Shown here: one piece after another, positions 24,829 through 30,811 of the stretch
How the letters are laid out: every line of letters starts with the position of its first letter
Numbering within the stretch: the stretch's first letter is position 1
From: NBML01 sp029939535
GTDB lineage: Bacteria > Desulfobacterota > Desulfobacteria > Desulfobacterales > Desulfobacteraceae
Direction: 5' to 3'
NCBI GenBank assembly: GCA_029939535.1
Contig: JAOZST010000024.1
Coordinates: 1-30,811 of the forward strand
DNA: 30,811 nucleotides
Position numbers and translations under genes: made by a program
Notes under the pieces: model-generated
What the model saw: the letters and a program-made list of their open reading frames with translations, nothing else
Told to the model about the DNA's origin: nothing
Databases searched by the model: none

Positions 24829-25308
24829 ATGATTTTTTTTTGCGAAGATTGCGGAGAGAAAAACGATTTGGGAAAGGAGAATATTAAAAACGGGAAGGCT
24901 GTATTTCGCTGTGTTTCATGTCAATATTTAAACTCGTATATGGTTTCTGCTGCTTTAAAAGAAACAGATATTCTTCTTAAAAAAATTACATCTTGCCCTG
25001 AAGTAATCGGAACTTTTTTATATCACAAAAAAAACCGTGTCATCAACAATCATATGCCGAAAATGCTGCATGAGACTGATCTTGAAATACTGGGCCGCTG
25101 TTTACTCAACAGTTATTTAACTGCTCAATCTCTATATTCGGATATTAATGAAGAAATGGTTACCATATCAGATAAACATATCACCATCCAAAAGATTGAG
25201 CCTGATTTGTTTATTTTTATCGTCAGCAAAAATCTTCCTCTGTCTGAGACCGTGCAGAATCTATTGATATCATTAATCAAAAAGAAGAATTCCAATGAGT
25301 TTTTCTAA
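24829..25308 (+). CDS. Zinc-ribbon protein with a roadblock-like domain
   Basis: 159 residues. The N-terminus has two CxxC pairs (Cys5, Cys8, Cys28, Cys31) that should bind one zinc, in the style MIFFCEDCGEKN...FRCVSC. From ~50 onward the pattern of strands and helices (CPEVIGTFLYHKKNRVINNHMP, a long helix, ISDKHITIQKIEPDLFIFIVSK, a final helix) resembles a roadblock/LC7 domain, although similarity is weak. The ATG is one base after the upstream stop. The 3' end overlaps the next gene by 14 bases, so translation is probably coupled. It may be a second GTPase partner. Confidence 0.75.
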   Translation: MIFFCEDCGEKNDLGKENIKNGKAVFRCVSCQYLNSYMVSAALKETDILLKKITSCPEVIGTFLYHKKNRVINNHMPKMLHETDLEILGRCLLNSYLTAQSLYSDINEEMVTISDKHITIQKIEPDLFIFIVSKNLPLSETVQNLLISLIKKKNSNEFF

Positions 25309-25621
25309 AGAATTTTTGAATATTGCTAAAATTTCAGGAGTTGATCGATATATTTTTCTGGATGATCAAGGAAATATTGCAGCCCATGACATAAAAAACC
25401 CTCAAAAGGCTTCTGAAATGTTCTTTTCCTGCAATCAAAATATTCGGGCCATCAGTAGTAATAAATTCAAATACGCTATTTTTTCCAGAAAAAATAAAAA
25501 AAACATTTTAATTTTTCCTGTTGGTAATTATTCCCTTGGGGTGATAAAACAAGAAGGCATGGACACGCTTGTTCTGGTAGATAGTATATCAAAATTTCTC
25601 AATGAACTTATGCATAAATAA
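25295..25621 (+). CDS. Small roadblock-like protein
   Basis: 108 residues with the roadblock layout. It has an N-terminal helix, ISGVDRYIFLDDQGNIAAHDI as the strand-turn-strand (compare DHVIFMDMGGNAIAKHD in the 22076 gene), a helix, then KFKYAIFSRKNKKNILIFPVGNYSLGVIKQ strands and a last helix. No motif for catalysis is expected in this family. The gene overlaps the zinc-ribbon gene by 14 bases; AAGAAGAA lies upstream of its ATG. The third roadblock candidate within 3.6 kb, all on the same strand as one GTPase. Confidence 0.78.
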   Translation: MSFSKEFLNIAKISGVDRYIFLDDQGNIAAHDIKNPQKASEMFFSCNQNIRAISSNKFKYAIFSRKNKKNILIFPVGNYSLGVIKQEGMDTLVLVDSISKFLNELMHK

Positions 25622-25655
25622 GCTATAGCAAAAAAAGATACAAAAGGGAGGCTTC

Positions 25656-25931
25656 ATGACCGCACAGATGACAATATCCATTTTCACTCTGGTAATATAT
25701 CTTATTATCATATTTGTATTCAATAAAGCCCGAATTAAATACGCAGGCGGAAAAGTTGGAACGGTAATAAACCTGATACTTATAACTGTCTGTCTTTTGT
25801 TTGTTGCAGATTATGTGATTATCTTTGATCAAATCCTGGATGCTGAAGTTCTTAGTATTATCCGGGCCCTGTTCAGGACAGCTGCCCTTTCTTTTTTAGC
25901 CTATGGGGGAGCAAAAATAGCGGATTCATAA
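25656..25931 (+). CDS. Small three-helix membrane protein
   Basis: 91 residues with three predicted membrane helices at about 7-25, 34-55 and 66-86 and short loops; the first loop is basic (NKARIKYAGGK). No family recognised. The ATG has GGGAGG seven bases upstream. It starts 34 bases after the roadblock-like gene and ends 11 bases before the convergent DUF4388 gene. A membrane anchor or sensor for the GTPase group is possible from position only. Confidence 0.75.
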   Translation: MTAQMTISIFTLVIYLIIIFVFNKARIKYAGGKVGTVINLILITVCLLFVADYVIIFDQILDAEVLSIIRALFRTAALSFLAYGGAKIADS

Positions 25932-25942
25932 ATATTGTCATG

Positions 25943-27172
25943 TCATGAAAAAAAAGAAAAAATTCCTTTCCTGGGTTTTCCCTTTTTTCCATCCGTATTG
26001 AATTCTGAACGTATTGCATCAATGATGTTTCTCATATCATTGACAATTTTATTTTTTTCTTTTGATCCGGTTTGATATTTTTTTACATACCCCAATACTT
26101 TTTCAATATTATCCAGCACCTTTATCAATGGCTGGACCCCTAAAATTTCCCCCACCTTTTTTAATACCTGGAAACAATACTCGATGAACCCGGAAATCAA
26201 AAATTCTTTCTGGTTTTCAATGTGCTCCATATCTTTCAAGACAGAGGTAATTGACTTAAGATTTAAATTTTTATGATTATCCGGATGATACCCCTTAAAC
26301 AGGTCTTTAATTTCCTCCACAAGATTGGATTTACTTTCCTCGAAAAGCAAAGAACTTCTATCTCCTAATTCATCGACAATGTTTTTCTTTATGGATTGAA
26401 AAACATCATTAAAAACAGTGAGGATAGCAGAATACCCATTTGACTCTTCTCCGTCATTGAATTGAACTTCTTCTTCCTGCTCGATCAATCCCGATGAGAC
26501 CACAGAAAAAAAAATTTTATACACGGCAAATTCATCATACCCGCTTTCCGTGATGATCTGCCTGACAGTACGGGTACCGTCAATCAAAGAAAGAACCCGC
26601 CATTCATTTGCATTGAGCTTGATTTCATCTTTGCTTTGAACTTTGCCGGACATTTTAAACACTATCCTGTCACTTGGAATAAATTCTTTAAGGACAGAAA
26701 GTTCATCTATTCTTCTGGAAGCTTCAAGGATAAGCTTCATGGGATTGAGCTGGGTAACAATCATACCTTTTAAATTCAAACGGGCATCTTTATATTCGAA
26801 TCTTCCTTTTTTCCAGAATAAAAGGTTATACAATATGGCCTCAACCTGTTTGGTATTATACTTTTTCAACGTATCCAGGGAGATATATCCCTTTTCCACC
26901 AGAACCTTTCCCAGGTGAACCTTTTCTTCCTTGGCCTGGGACAGACATTTTTGAAGCTGCTGTACTGAGATGACCCCGTCATTACGCATCAAAAAGCCAA
27001 GCCTGGCTTCCTTCAGGGATGCATTCGCATAGACAATGGTCCCCTGTTCAAAAAAAACCCGGCTTTTTTCATTATCACTGGTTACTGTGAGTACTCCGGT
27101 TTTTTGATCATTGCACAGAAGCTGAAGGATACTGGCAAGTGTTAACCCTTCAAAATCACCCTGAAGATTCAT
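25943..27172 (-). CDS. DUF4388 (PATAN-type) protein
   Basis: 409 residues. The N-terminus (MNLQGDFEGLTLASILQLLCNDQKTGVLTVTSDNEKSRVFFEQGTIVYA, 1-50) is a textbook DUF4388 start, a fold found in regulators of polarity, motility and gene expression. Next comes a short helical module (LGKVLVEKGYISLDTLKKY) like those in type II/IV secretion ATPase N-domains, then RFEYKDARLNLKG. A winged-helix-like segment follows (LSLIDGTRTVRQIITESGYDEFAVYKIFFSVVSSGLIEQ), and a ~180-residue C-terminal helical domain ends in a basic KKGKPRKG tail. The ATG has AAAAGGG upstream. DUF4388 proteins often accompany MglA-type GTPases, which supports a link to the adjacent cluster. Confidence 0.88.
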   Translation of the reverse strand: MNLQGDFEGLTLASILQLLCNDQKTGVLTVTSDNEKSRVFFEQGTIVYANASLKEARLGFLMRNDGVISVQQLQKCLSQAKEEKVHLGKVLVEKGYISLDTLKKYNTKQVEAILYNLLFWKKGRFEYKDARLNLKGMIVTQLNPMKLILEASRRIDELSVLKEFIPSDRIVFKMSGKVQSKDEIKLNANEWRVLSLIDGTRTVRQIITESGYDEFAVYKIFFSVVSSGLIEQEEEVQFNDGEESNGYSAILTVFNDVFQSIKKNIVDELGDRSSLLFEESKSNLVEEIKDLFKGYHPDNHKNLNLKSITSVLKDMEHIENQKEFLISGFIEYCFQVLKKVGEILGVQPLIKVLDNIEKVLGYVKKYQTGSKEKNKIVNDMRNIIDAIRSEFNTDGKKGKPRKGIFSFFS

Positions 27173-27228
27173 AATACCCTTTTATTCCTTCTTATTAGGT
27201 TAAATTAAAAAAATCCCCGAAATCGACA

Positions 27229-27266
27229 TCCCGGACATATCCCCATTTATCTATACCATTCCGGGA
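27229..27266. promoter_or_regulatory. Inverted repeat around the DUF4388 promoter
   Basis: TCCCGGA (27229-27235) and TCCGGGA (27260-27266) form 7-bp inverted half-sites, 31 bases centre to centre, about three helical turns. They bracket the -10 element of the predicted promoter, so a dimeric regulator could bind here. No known regulator site is recognised. Confidence 0.35.
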
Positions 27267-27278
27267 CTGCTATGTAAA
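27250..27278 (-). promoter_or_regulatory. Sigma70-like promoter for the DUF4388 gene
   Basis: On the minus strand: TTTACA (27278-27273), 17-base spacer, TATAGA (27255-27250). It leaves a leader of ~70 bases before the ATG at 27172. Confidence 0.45.
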
Positions 27279-27292
27279 TCACGGAAAACCAA

Positions 27293-27313
27293 CTTGTCCT
27301 GCACAAGGCAGGA
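27293..27313 (+). promoter_or_regulatory. Two mutually exclusive short hairpins before the leader ORF
   Basis: CTTGT (27293-27297) can pair with ACAAG (27303-27307). Alternatively TCCTGC (27297-27302) can pair with GCAGGA (27308-27313). The two share bases and cannot form together. The second overlaps the start of the AGGAGGGGAG ribosome-binding site of the small ORF. The stems are only 5-6 bp, so chance is possible. Confidence 0.35.
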
Positions 27314-27322
27314 GGGGAGTGT

Positions 27323-27412
27323 ATGCATTCTTCCCAGGCAACGAGCTCAATTGACTCTAAGATAATTTTATGGTTTTATATAGTCAGGTTTTTGAACCCC
27401 TACAGTGGATGA
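27323..27412 (+). CDS. Possible 29-residue leader peptide coupled to the protease gene
   Basis: ATG at 27323 with a strong GGAGGGGAG four bases upstream, 29 codons, and a TGA that overlaps an in-frame ATG of the protease gene as ATGA (27409-27412). The peptide starts MHSSQATSSIDSK and has a hydrophobic stretch (IILWFYIVRFL). I recognise no family. The strong ribosome-binding site, which the protease start itself lacks, makes translational coupling plausible. It may alternatively be a chance frame. Confidence 0.4.
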   Translation: MHSSQATSSIDSKIILWFYIVRFLNPYSG

Positions 27413-28251
27413 AGAAAATATCTGGGTATTTTATGAGCCAATATTTTAAAATTACTGGAAAACCAATAAAATACAAAAGAATAGTTTTTGTACTGGTTGT
27501 TTTTTTATCTTTCTTCTTCATCATGGATCCAGTCCGGGCCGATTTTAATGAGGAAGACAATAAACTTGCCTCTTTAATTCAAAGAATGAAGCCGGGAATA
27601 GTCAGCATTGGTACTTTTTATTTTAAAGATAAACCCATGGTTAAATTTTCCGGGACAGGTTTTGTCATTGGAAAGGGCAGCAGAATTGTCACCAACCACC
27701 ATGTAATTGCCTTCATCAGAGAAAAAAAACAGGTGTTTAATTTACGGATTTTTCACAAAGACCTGCCCGTAAAAGGGATTAAGGCAGAAATACTGGCAGA
27801 AGATAAATTTCATGACCTGGCTATTTTAGGAATCCAGGAAAAAACCCTTTTGCCATTGCCATTGGGAAAAGAGAGAAGGATAAAAGAGGGACATAAAATA
27901 GCTTTTACAGGCTATCCCATTGGATTTATCCTGGGACTTCACCCCACCACCCACACAGGAATCATTTCAGCAATTGCCCCCATTATTCTGCCAAGCCCCA
28001 GTGCATCCATCATTAACGGGGATTTAATCAAACATTTAAAAAAGCCCTTTGATATTTTCCAGATCGATGCAGCAGCCTACCCCGGAAACAGTGGAAGCCC
28101 GGTATACTGGATTGCCACGGGTGAAGTTGTAGGAGTGATAAACATGGTTTTCATTAAAGGGAAAAAAGAACATGTACTTAAAGAACCTACCGGTATCACC
28201 TATGCCATACCCATACAATTTGTCCATGAACTCAATCAGACAATCCCATAA
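27409..28251 (+). CDS. Exported trypsin-like serine protease
   Basis: 280 residues from the ATG at 27409. The frame is also open from an ATG at 27370, and another ATG lies at 27433; I prefer 27409 for the ATGA overlap with the small leader ORF. A basic N-terminus and a hydrophobic stretch (RIVFVLVVFLSFFFIMDPVRA) form a signal peptide or anchor, so the enzyme acts in the periplasm. The S1 catalytic triad is complete: His98 in TNHHVI, Asp136 in FHDLAIL and Ser228 in GNSGSPV, in the HtrA style. No PDZ domain follows, unlike DegP or DegS. A final GITYAIPIQFVHEL strand matches HtrA-type protease domains. Substrate unknown. The HAD gene starts 45 bases downstream. Confidence 0.88.
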   Translation: MKKISGYFMSQYFKITGKPIKYKRIVFVLVVFLSFFFIMDPVRADFNEEDNKLASLIQRMKPGIVSIGTFYFKDKPMVKFSGTGFVIGKGSRIVTNHHVIAFIREKKQVFNLRIFHKDLPVKGIKAEILAEDKFHDLAILGIQEKTLLPLPLGKERRIKEGHKIAFTGYPIGFILGLHPTTHTGIISAIAPIILPSPSASIINGDLIKHLKKPFDIFQIDAAAYPGNSGSPVYWIATGEVVGVINMVFIKGKKEHVLKEPTGITYAIPIQFVHELNQTIP

Positions 28252-28296
28252 AATTATTTTATTGTTTTCACTGTCCCATATAATATATGATACCCC

Positions 28297-28782
28297 ATGC
28301 TGAATTCCCTGAAAAAATATCTAAAAAAGGCAAAAGAAGAGGTTTCAAAAGAATATTCCATTGGATCTTCCCAGCCAAGCAAGACAGAACCGGACCAGAC
28401 AAAACCAGGCCAGACCGATTCAGATCAATCCCTGTCCAGAGACGAATCTCTGCCCTCACTTTCCAAGACCTGGATCGGAGTCGATCTTGATGGAACCCTG
28501 GCATACTACGATACAGACTCATCCATTGAAAAGGTGGGAGAACCCATTCCAGCCATGCTGGCTCTGGTAAAAAAAATGATCAATAACCAGATCCGGGTCA
28601 AAATATTTACTGCCAGGGCAACTGACCCGGAGCAGTTGCCCATTATCCGGAAATGGTTGAAAAAGAACAACCTTCCTGAACTTGAGATAACAAATATTAA
28701 AGACTATTATATGCTGAAACTCTACGATGACAGATGTATCCAGGTTGAAAAAAACACAGGACGTCTTATAACAGAAAAATAG
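28297..28782 (+). CDS. HAD-like hydrolase with a disordered N-terminal linker
   Basis: 161 residues. The N-terminus is a basic helix (MLNSLKKYLKKAKEEVSKEY), followed by a polar linker of Pro, Asp, Gln and Thr (~22-55). The HAD core starts with GVDLDGTL (nucleophile-type Asp63 and Asp65). It continues with EPIPAMLALVKKMINNQIRVKIFTARA, which carries the motif II Thr, and closes with LYDDRCIQVEKNTG. The motif III Lys and motif IV DD (YDDR) look plausible, so it may be active. The domain resembles small phosphatase-like HAD proteins whose substrates are unknown. There is no clear ribosome-binding site. Confidence 0.8.
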   Translation: MLNSLKKYLKKAKEEVSKEYSIGSSQPSKTEPDQTKPGQTDSDQSLSRDESLPSLSKTWIGVDLDGTLAYYDTDSSIEKVGEPIPAMLALVKKMINNQIRVKIFTARATDPEQLPIIRKWLKKNNLPELEITNIKDYYMLKLYDDRCIQVEKNTGRLITEK

Positions 28783-28851
28783 AGTACTAGAAATAATGCA
28801 GAAAAAAATTATTGAAAATAAAGTTAAATTTTATAGGGGGATGAACCCAAA

Positions 28852-29595
28852 ATGAAGTATCTCTACTATATTGCAGGGATCCTGGTTGTTTTTTCAATAC
28901 TGGCAGCCTATGGACTTATGGGCACCAGAGTCAAAATTTCAAAACCCTCCATTGTGGTGAATGACCGCATCATAACCGAATTTGAATTTAAAGAGATGCT
29001 GGTGTCCAAACCCTATTATATGACAAAAGACCAGTATATTGATTCCATCATAACCAGGCAGCTTTTAATTCAGGAAGCAGTCAGCCAGGAAATCAACAAA
29101 GAAGAATCCTTTCGTAAAAGTATTGAAAGCTTTTATGAACAATCCCTTATCAAGATACTTCTGGACAGAAAATCAGACTCGCTGGCAGTGGATGTGACAG
29201 ACCGGGAAATGGAAAAATACCAAAAATTTTCCCAGAGCAGAGTTTATGTTTCAAAACTGGTGTATAAAACATTGGATGAGGCCCTGGCCGGGAAAAATTT
29301 CACTCTCCAGAAAATTGAGTCTGACTTTATTGATATTTCTGATTATTTAAAAGCCATTATTTTATCCCTTGAAAAAGGCGAGTCTTCCCAACCCCTGAAA
29401 TCCAATTCAGGGATGCCCGATTCAAGCGTGGTGGTTTACCGGCTGGATGATGTAAAACAGCTGGATACAGGAAAAATAAAGGAGATAGACATGGAAAGGG
29501 TTTCTCTGTTTATCCGGGATAAAAAAAAGGAAGCTCTGATGGATGAATGGACAAAAACACTGAAAAAAAAGGCTGAAATCTGGAGGAAAAAATGA
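28852..29595 (+). CDS. Membrane-anchored SurA-N/PpiC-like protein without a PPIase domain
   Basis: 247 residues. An N-terminal hydrophobic anchor (YYIAGILVVFSILAAYGLMG) is followed by VVNDRIITEFEFKEMLVSKPYYMTKDQYIDSIITRQLLIQEA. This is the pattern of the SurA/PpiD N-terminal chaperone domain, in which a strand starts the domain and helices hold unfolded envelope proteins. The rest (~80-247) is helical with DVTDREMEKYQ as in SurA-type proteins, but no parvulin motif is visible, so it is more likely a chaperone than an isomerase. AGGGGG lies upstream. Its TGA overlaps the ATG of the HAMP gene. Confidence 0.72.
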   Translation: MKYLYYIAGILVVFSILAAYGLMGTRVKISKPSIVVNDRIITEFEFKEMLVSKPYYMTKDQYIDSIITRQLLIQEAVSQEINKEESFRKSIESFYEQSLIKILLDRKSDSLAVDVTDREMEKYQKFSQSRVYVSKLVYKTLDEALAGKNFTLQKIESDFIDISDYLKAIILSLEKGESSQPLKSNSGMPDSSVVVYRLDDVKQLDTGKIKEIDMERVSLFIRDKKKEALMDEWTKTLKKKAEIWRKK

Positions 29596-30266
29596 GTGAT
29601 AAAGGCCGTTTTAAACGGCGGAACTATTTTATCGACAAGGAATTCCAGGGAAAAACCATTTTCAACTATTTCATCCTGCTTGCTCTGGGCAGTATCCTGT
29701 TTGTGGGGATATTCAGTTTTTTCTCATCCAATACCCTGTCCATAGTATATGACAATTATCATCTGCGCCTGGGAACTACACCGGGAATTCTTTTTAAAAA
29801 AATACTCAGCACCCAGTGGCTGTTCATTGTCATTGGCGGAATTGCAGTTATTTTCATTACCATGCGCCTGACCCACAGAGTTGCCGGACCCTTTTTCAGA
29901 TTTGAAAAAAGCCTTGATGAAATGATTGAACACGATATTTCAAACAAAATTGTTTTGAGACAAAAAGATGAGGGAAAGGACCTTGCCTTGAAAATCAATC
30001 GATTTAACTCTGGACTTTCTGAACAATTGACCTTGATTGGTGAACTGAATTCAACCATTGCCATTTCAGCCAGAATGCTTGAAAAAGAAATTTCCCACGC
30101 AAAACAGCCAAAGCAACAGGAGCAACCAAAGCAGGCAGATGAAAACAGGCAGGCAGATAAAAATTCCAATGAAATTTCCCGCCTCATTGGAATCATCAAG
30201 GAAAGCCAGAAAAGCATTGAAACTGAGATAAACAAATTTACATGTAACAGCAGCCTCAGGCCCTAG
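29592..30266 (+). CDS. Two-helix membrane protein with a HAMP domain
   Basis: 224 residues. Membrane helices lie at about 24-46 and 75-94, enclosing a short periplasmic loop (~30 residues). A HAMP domain follows (RVAGPFFRFEKSLDEMIEHDISNKIVLRQKDEG, ~97-135). The cytoplasmic remainder is coiled coil with a Gln/Lys-rich linker (KQPKQQEQPKQADENRQADKN). There is no kinase, cyclase or MCP output domain, so it may act as an adaptor or membrane scaffold. The ATG overlaps the stop of the SurA-like gene (ATGA), implying coupling. The metallopeptidase gene starts 13 bases after its stop. Confidence 0.8.
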   Translation: MSDKGRFKRRNYFIDKEFQGKTIFNYFILLALGSILFVGIFSFFSSNTLSIVYDNYHLRLGTTPGILFKKILSTQWLFIVIGGIAVIFITMRLTHRVAGPFFRFEKSLDEMIEHDISNKIVLRQKDEGKDLALKINRFNSGLSEQLTLIGELNSTIAISARMLEKEISHAKQPKQQEQPKQADENRQADKNSNEISRLIGIIKESQKSIETEINKFTCNSSLRP

Positions 30267-30290
30267 GATACGATTTCCATGAATCGTATC
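30267..30290 (+). promoter_or_regulatory. Hairpin holding the metallopeptidase start codon in its loop
   Basis: A perfect 8-bp stem, GATACGAT (30267-30274) with ATCGTATC (30283-30290), encloses the loop TTCCATGA that contains the ATG at 30279-30281. It begins directly after the upstream TAG. No ribosome-binding site precedes this start, so the hairpin may control initiation. Confidence 0.5.
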
Positions 30291-30811
30291 ATTTATATTC
30301 CCATGGCAGCAATTCTGGGGGTGACCTTCTTTGTTTTTCAATGCCAGGCATTTGAACTCAAATCCAGATATGCCACAATCACCTACAATGACCATGCCGA
30401 TCTGAGAAGATTCAACAAAGAATTATACATGGGGCGTTTAAAATCAATGGTCAAGCGCCAGGGCGCAGATACCATTGAGGATGAAGTTGTGGCAAAAATC
30501 AACGTTATTGTTGAAAAAAGCATGGTGGTATTGGATATGTACCCGCCAAGCCTTACTTTTTCCATTGTCATCCTTCCGGATGAAGATACCGTCCAAAGGG
30601 ATTTCAGGCGCCTTTACAATATTAATGTGGATTATATTGCATTTTATTCCCCCCACAGAAACAGGGTGTTTTATTCAGCCGATAATGCCCGTTTGCGGGT
30701 GGTGACCCATGAAATTGGACATGTGGTGGTGGAAAATTATTTTAAAATCTCCCCTCCCCAGCGCATCCATGAAGTCCTGGCCCAATATGCTGAAAAGCAT
30801 ATCAATGATTA
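30279..30811 (+). CDS. Secreted HExxH metallopeptidase, cut by the window end
   Basis: At least 177 codons; the last two bases (TA) could begin a stop codon. A signal peptide (RIIYIPMAAILGVTFFVFQCQA) precedes the mature part starting FELKSRYATITYND. The zinc motif HEIGH (144-148) sits in a helix. HEVLAQYAE (164-172) follows and offers Glu165 as the third ligand, in the manner of the 'sEGlAqY.e' helix of MA-clan peptidases (Peptidase_MA_2 type). It is expected to act in the periplasm. It follows the HAMP protein by 13 bases and probably shares its transcript. Substrate unknown. Confidence 0.82.
   Translation, partial: MNRIIYIPMAAILGVTFFVFQCQAFELKSRYATITYNDHADLRRFNKELYMGRLKSMVKRQGADTIEDEVVAKINVIVEKSMVVLDMYPPSLTFSIVILPDEDTVQRDFRRLYNINVDYIAFYSPHRNRVFYSADNARLRVVTHEIGHVVVENYFKISPPQRIHEVLAQYAEKHIND

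Noticed and set aside
27351..27382. TTGACT...TATATA as a protease promoter
   Set aside because: The spacer is 20 bases, beyond the usual range, and shorter spacings give poor -10 matches.
28796..28855. 19-codon frame ending in ATGA at the SurA-like start, as a second leader peptide
   Set aside because: Unlike the frame at 27323 it has no good ribosome-binding site, and its length is within chance expectation for AT-rich sequence.

Overview
The window looks like chromosome of a marine-type sulfate-reducing deltaproteobacterium (Desulfobacterota, probably Desulfobacteraceae). This is inferred from gene content: DUF6178, DUF3786, DUF4388, an MglA-like GTPase with roadblock partners, an HDOD protein, a class I adenylate cyclase and a fused sucrose-phosphate synthase/phosphatase. 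Base composition is moderate, genes are close-packed, and TTG starts recur. I see no tRNA, rRNA, CRISPR array or intact insertion sequence.

Layout. (1) 1-6399, signalling: the 3' part of a chemotaxis receptor, a decayed response-regulator relic in a gene-poor tract (1389-2210), an HDOD protein on the minus strand, and divergently a class I adenylate cyclase followed by a degenerate-receiver/TPR protein. (2) 6457-11497: a small ABM-domain protein, then fructokinase, a bifunctional sucrose-phosphate synthase/phosphatase and a GH13_18 sucrose-phosphorylase-like enzyme. Together these could make and phosphorolyse sucrose. (3) 11504-15523, minus strand: a large LOG-family protein and an alkylglycerone-phosphate-synthase-like flavoenzyme. 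(4) 15680-17068: a Nudix hydrolase with a split Nudix box, converging on a frameshifted, 3'-truncated DUF3786 gene. (5) 17130-25931, a long plus-strand series, probably one or a few transcripts: RdgB, nitroreductase, B12-binding radical SAM protein, DUF6178 protein, roadblock protein, MglA-like GTPase, a protein with an internal domain duplication, a zinc-ribbon/roadblock-like protein, another roadblock-like protein and a small membrane protein. A DUF4388 protein converges on it from the minus strand. (6) 27293-30811, envelope functions: a possible leader peptide and exported trypsin-like protease, a HAD-like protein, a membrane-anchored SurA-N-like protein, a HAMP membrane protein and a secreted HExxH metallopeptidase cut by the window end.

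The best candidate for an undescribed system is 22076-27172. One Ras-like GTPase is encoded with three roadblock-fold candidates, a duplicated-domain scaffold-like protein, a small membrane protein and a DUF4388 protein. This resembles an expanded MglA/MglB polarity switch, but the function is inferred, not shown.

Fine-scale signals include several sigma70-like promoters, a hairpin at the GTPase ribosome-binding site, a 29-codon ORF joined by an ATGA overlap to the protease gene, a start codon inside a hairpin loop, and short tandem duplications at gene 3' ends, most of them covering the stop codon. No intrinsic terminator was convincing. All family assignments are from reading motifs, not database searches.
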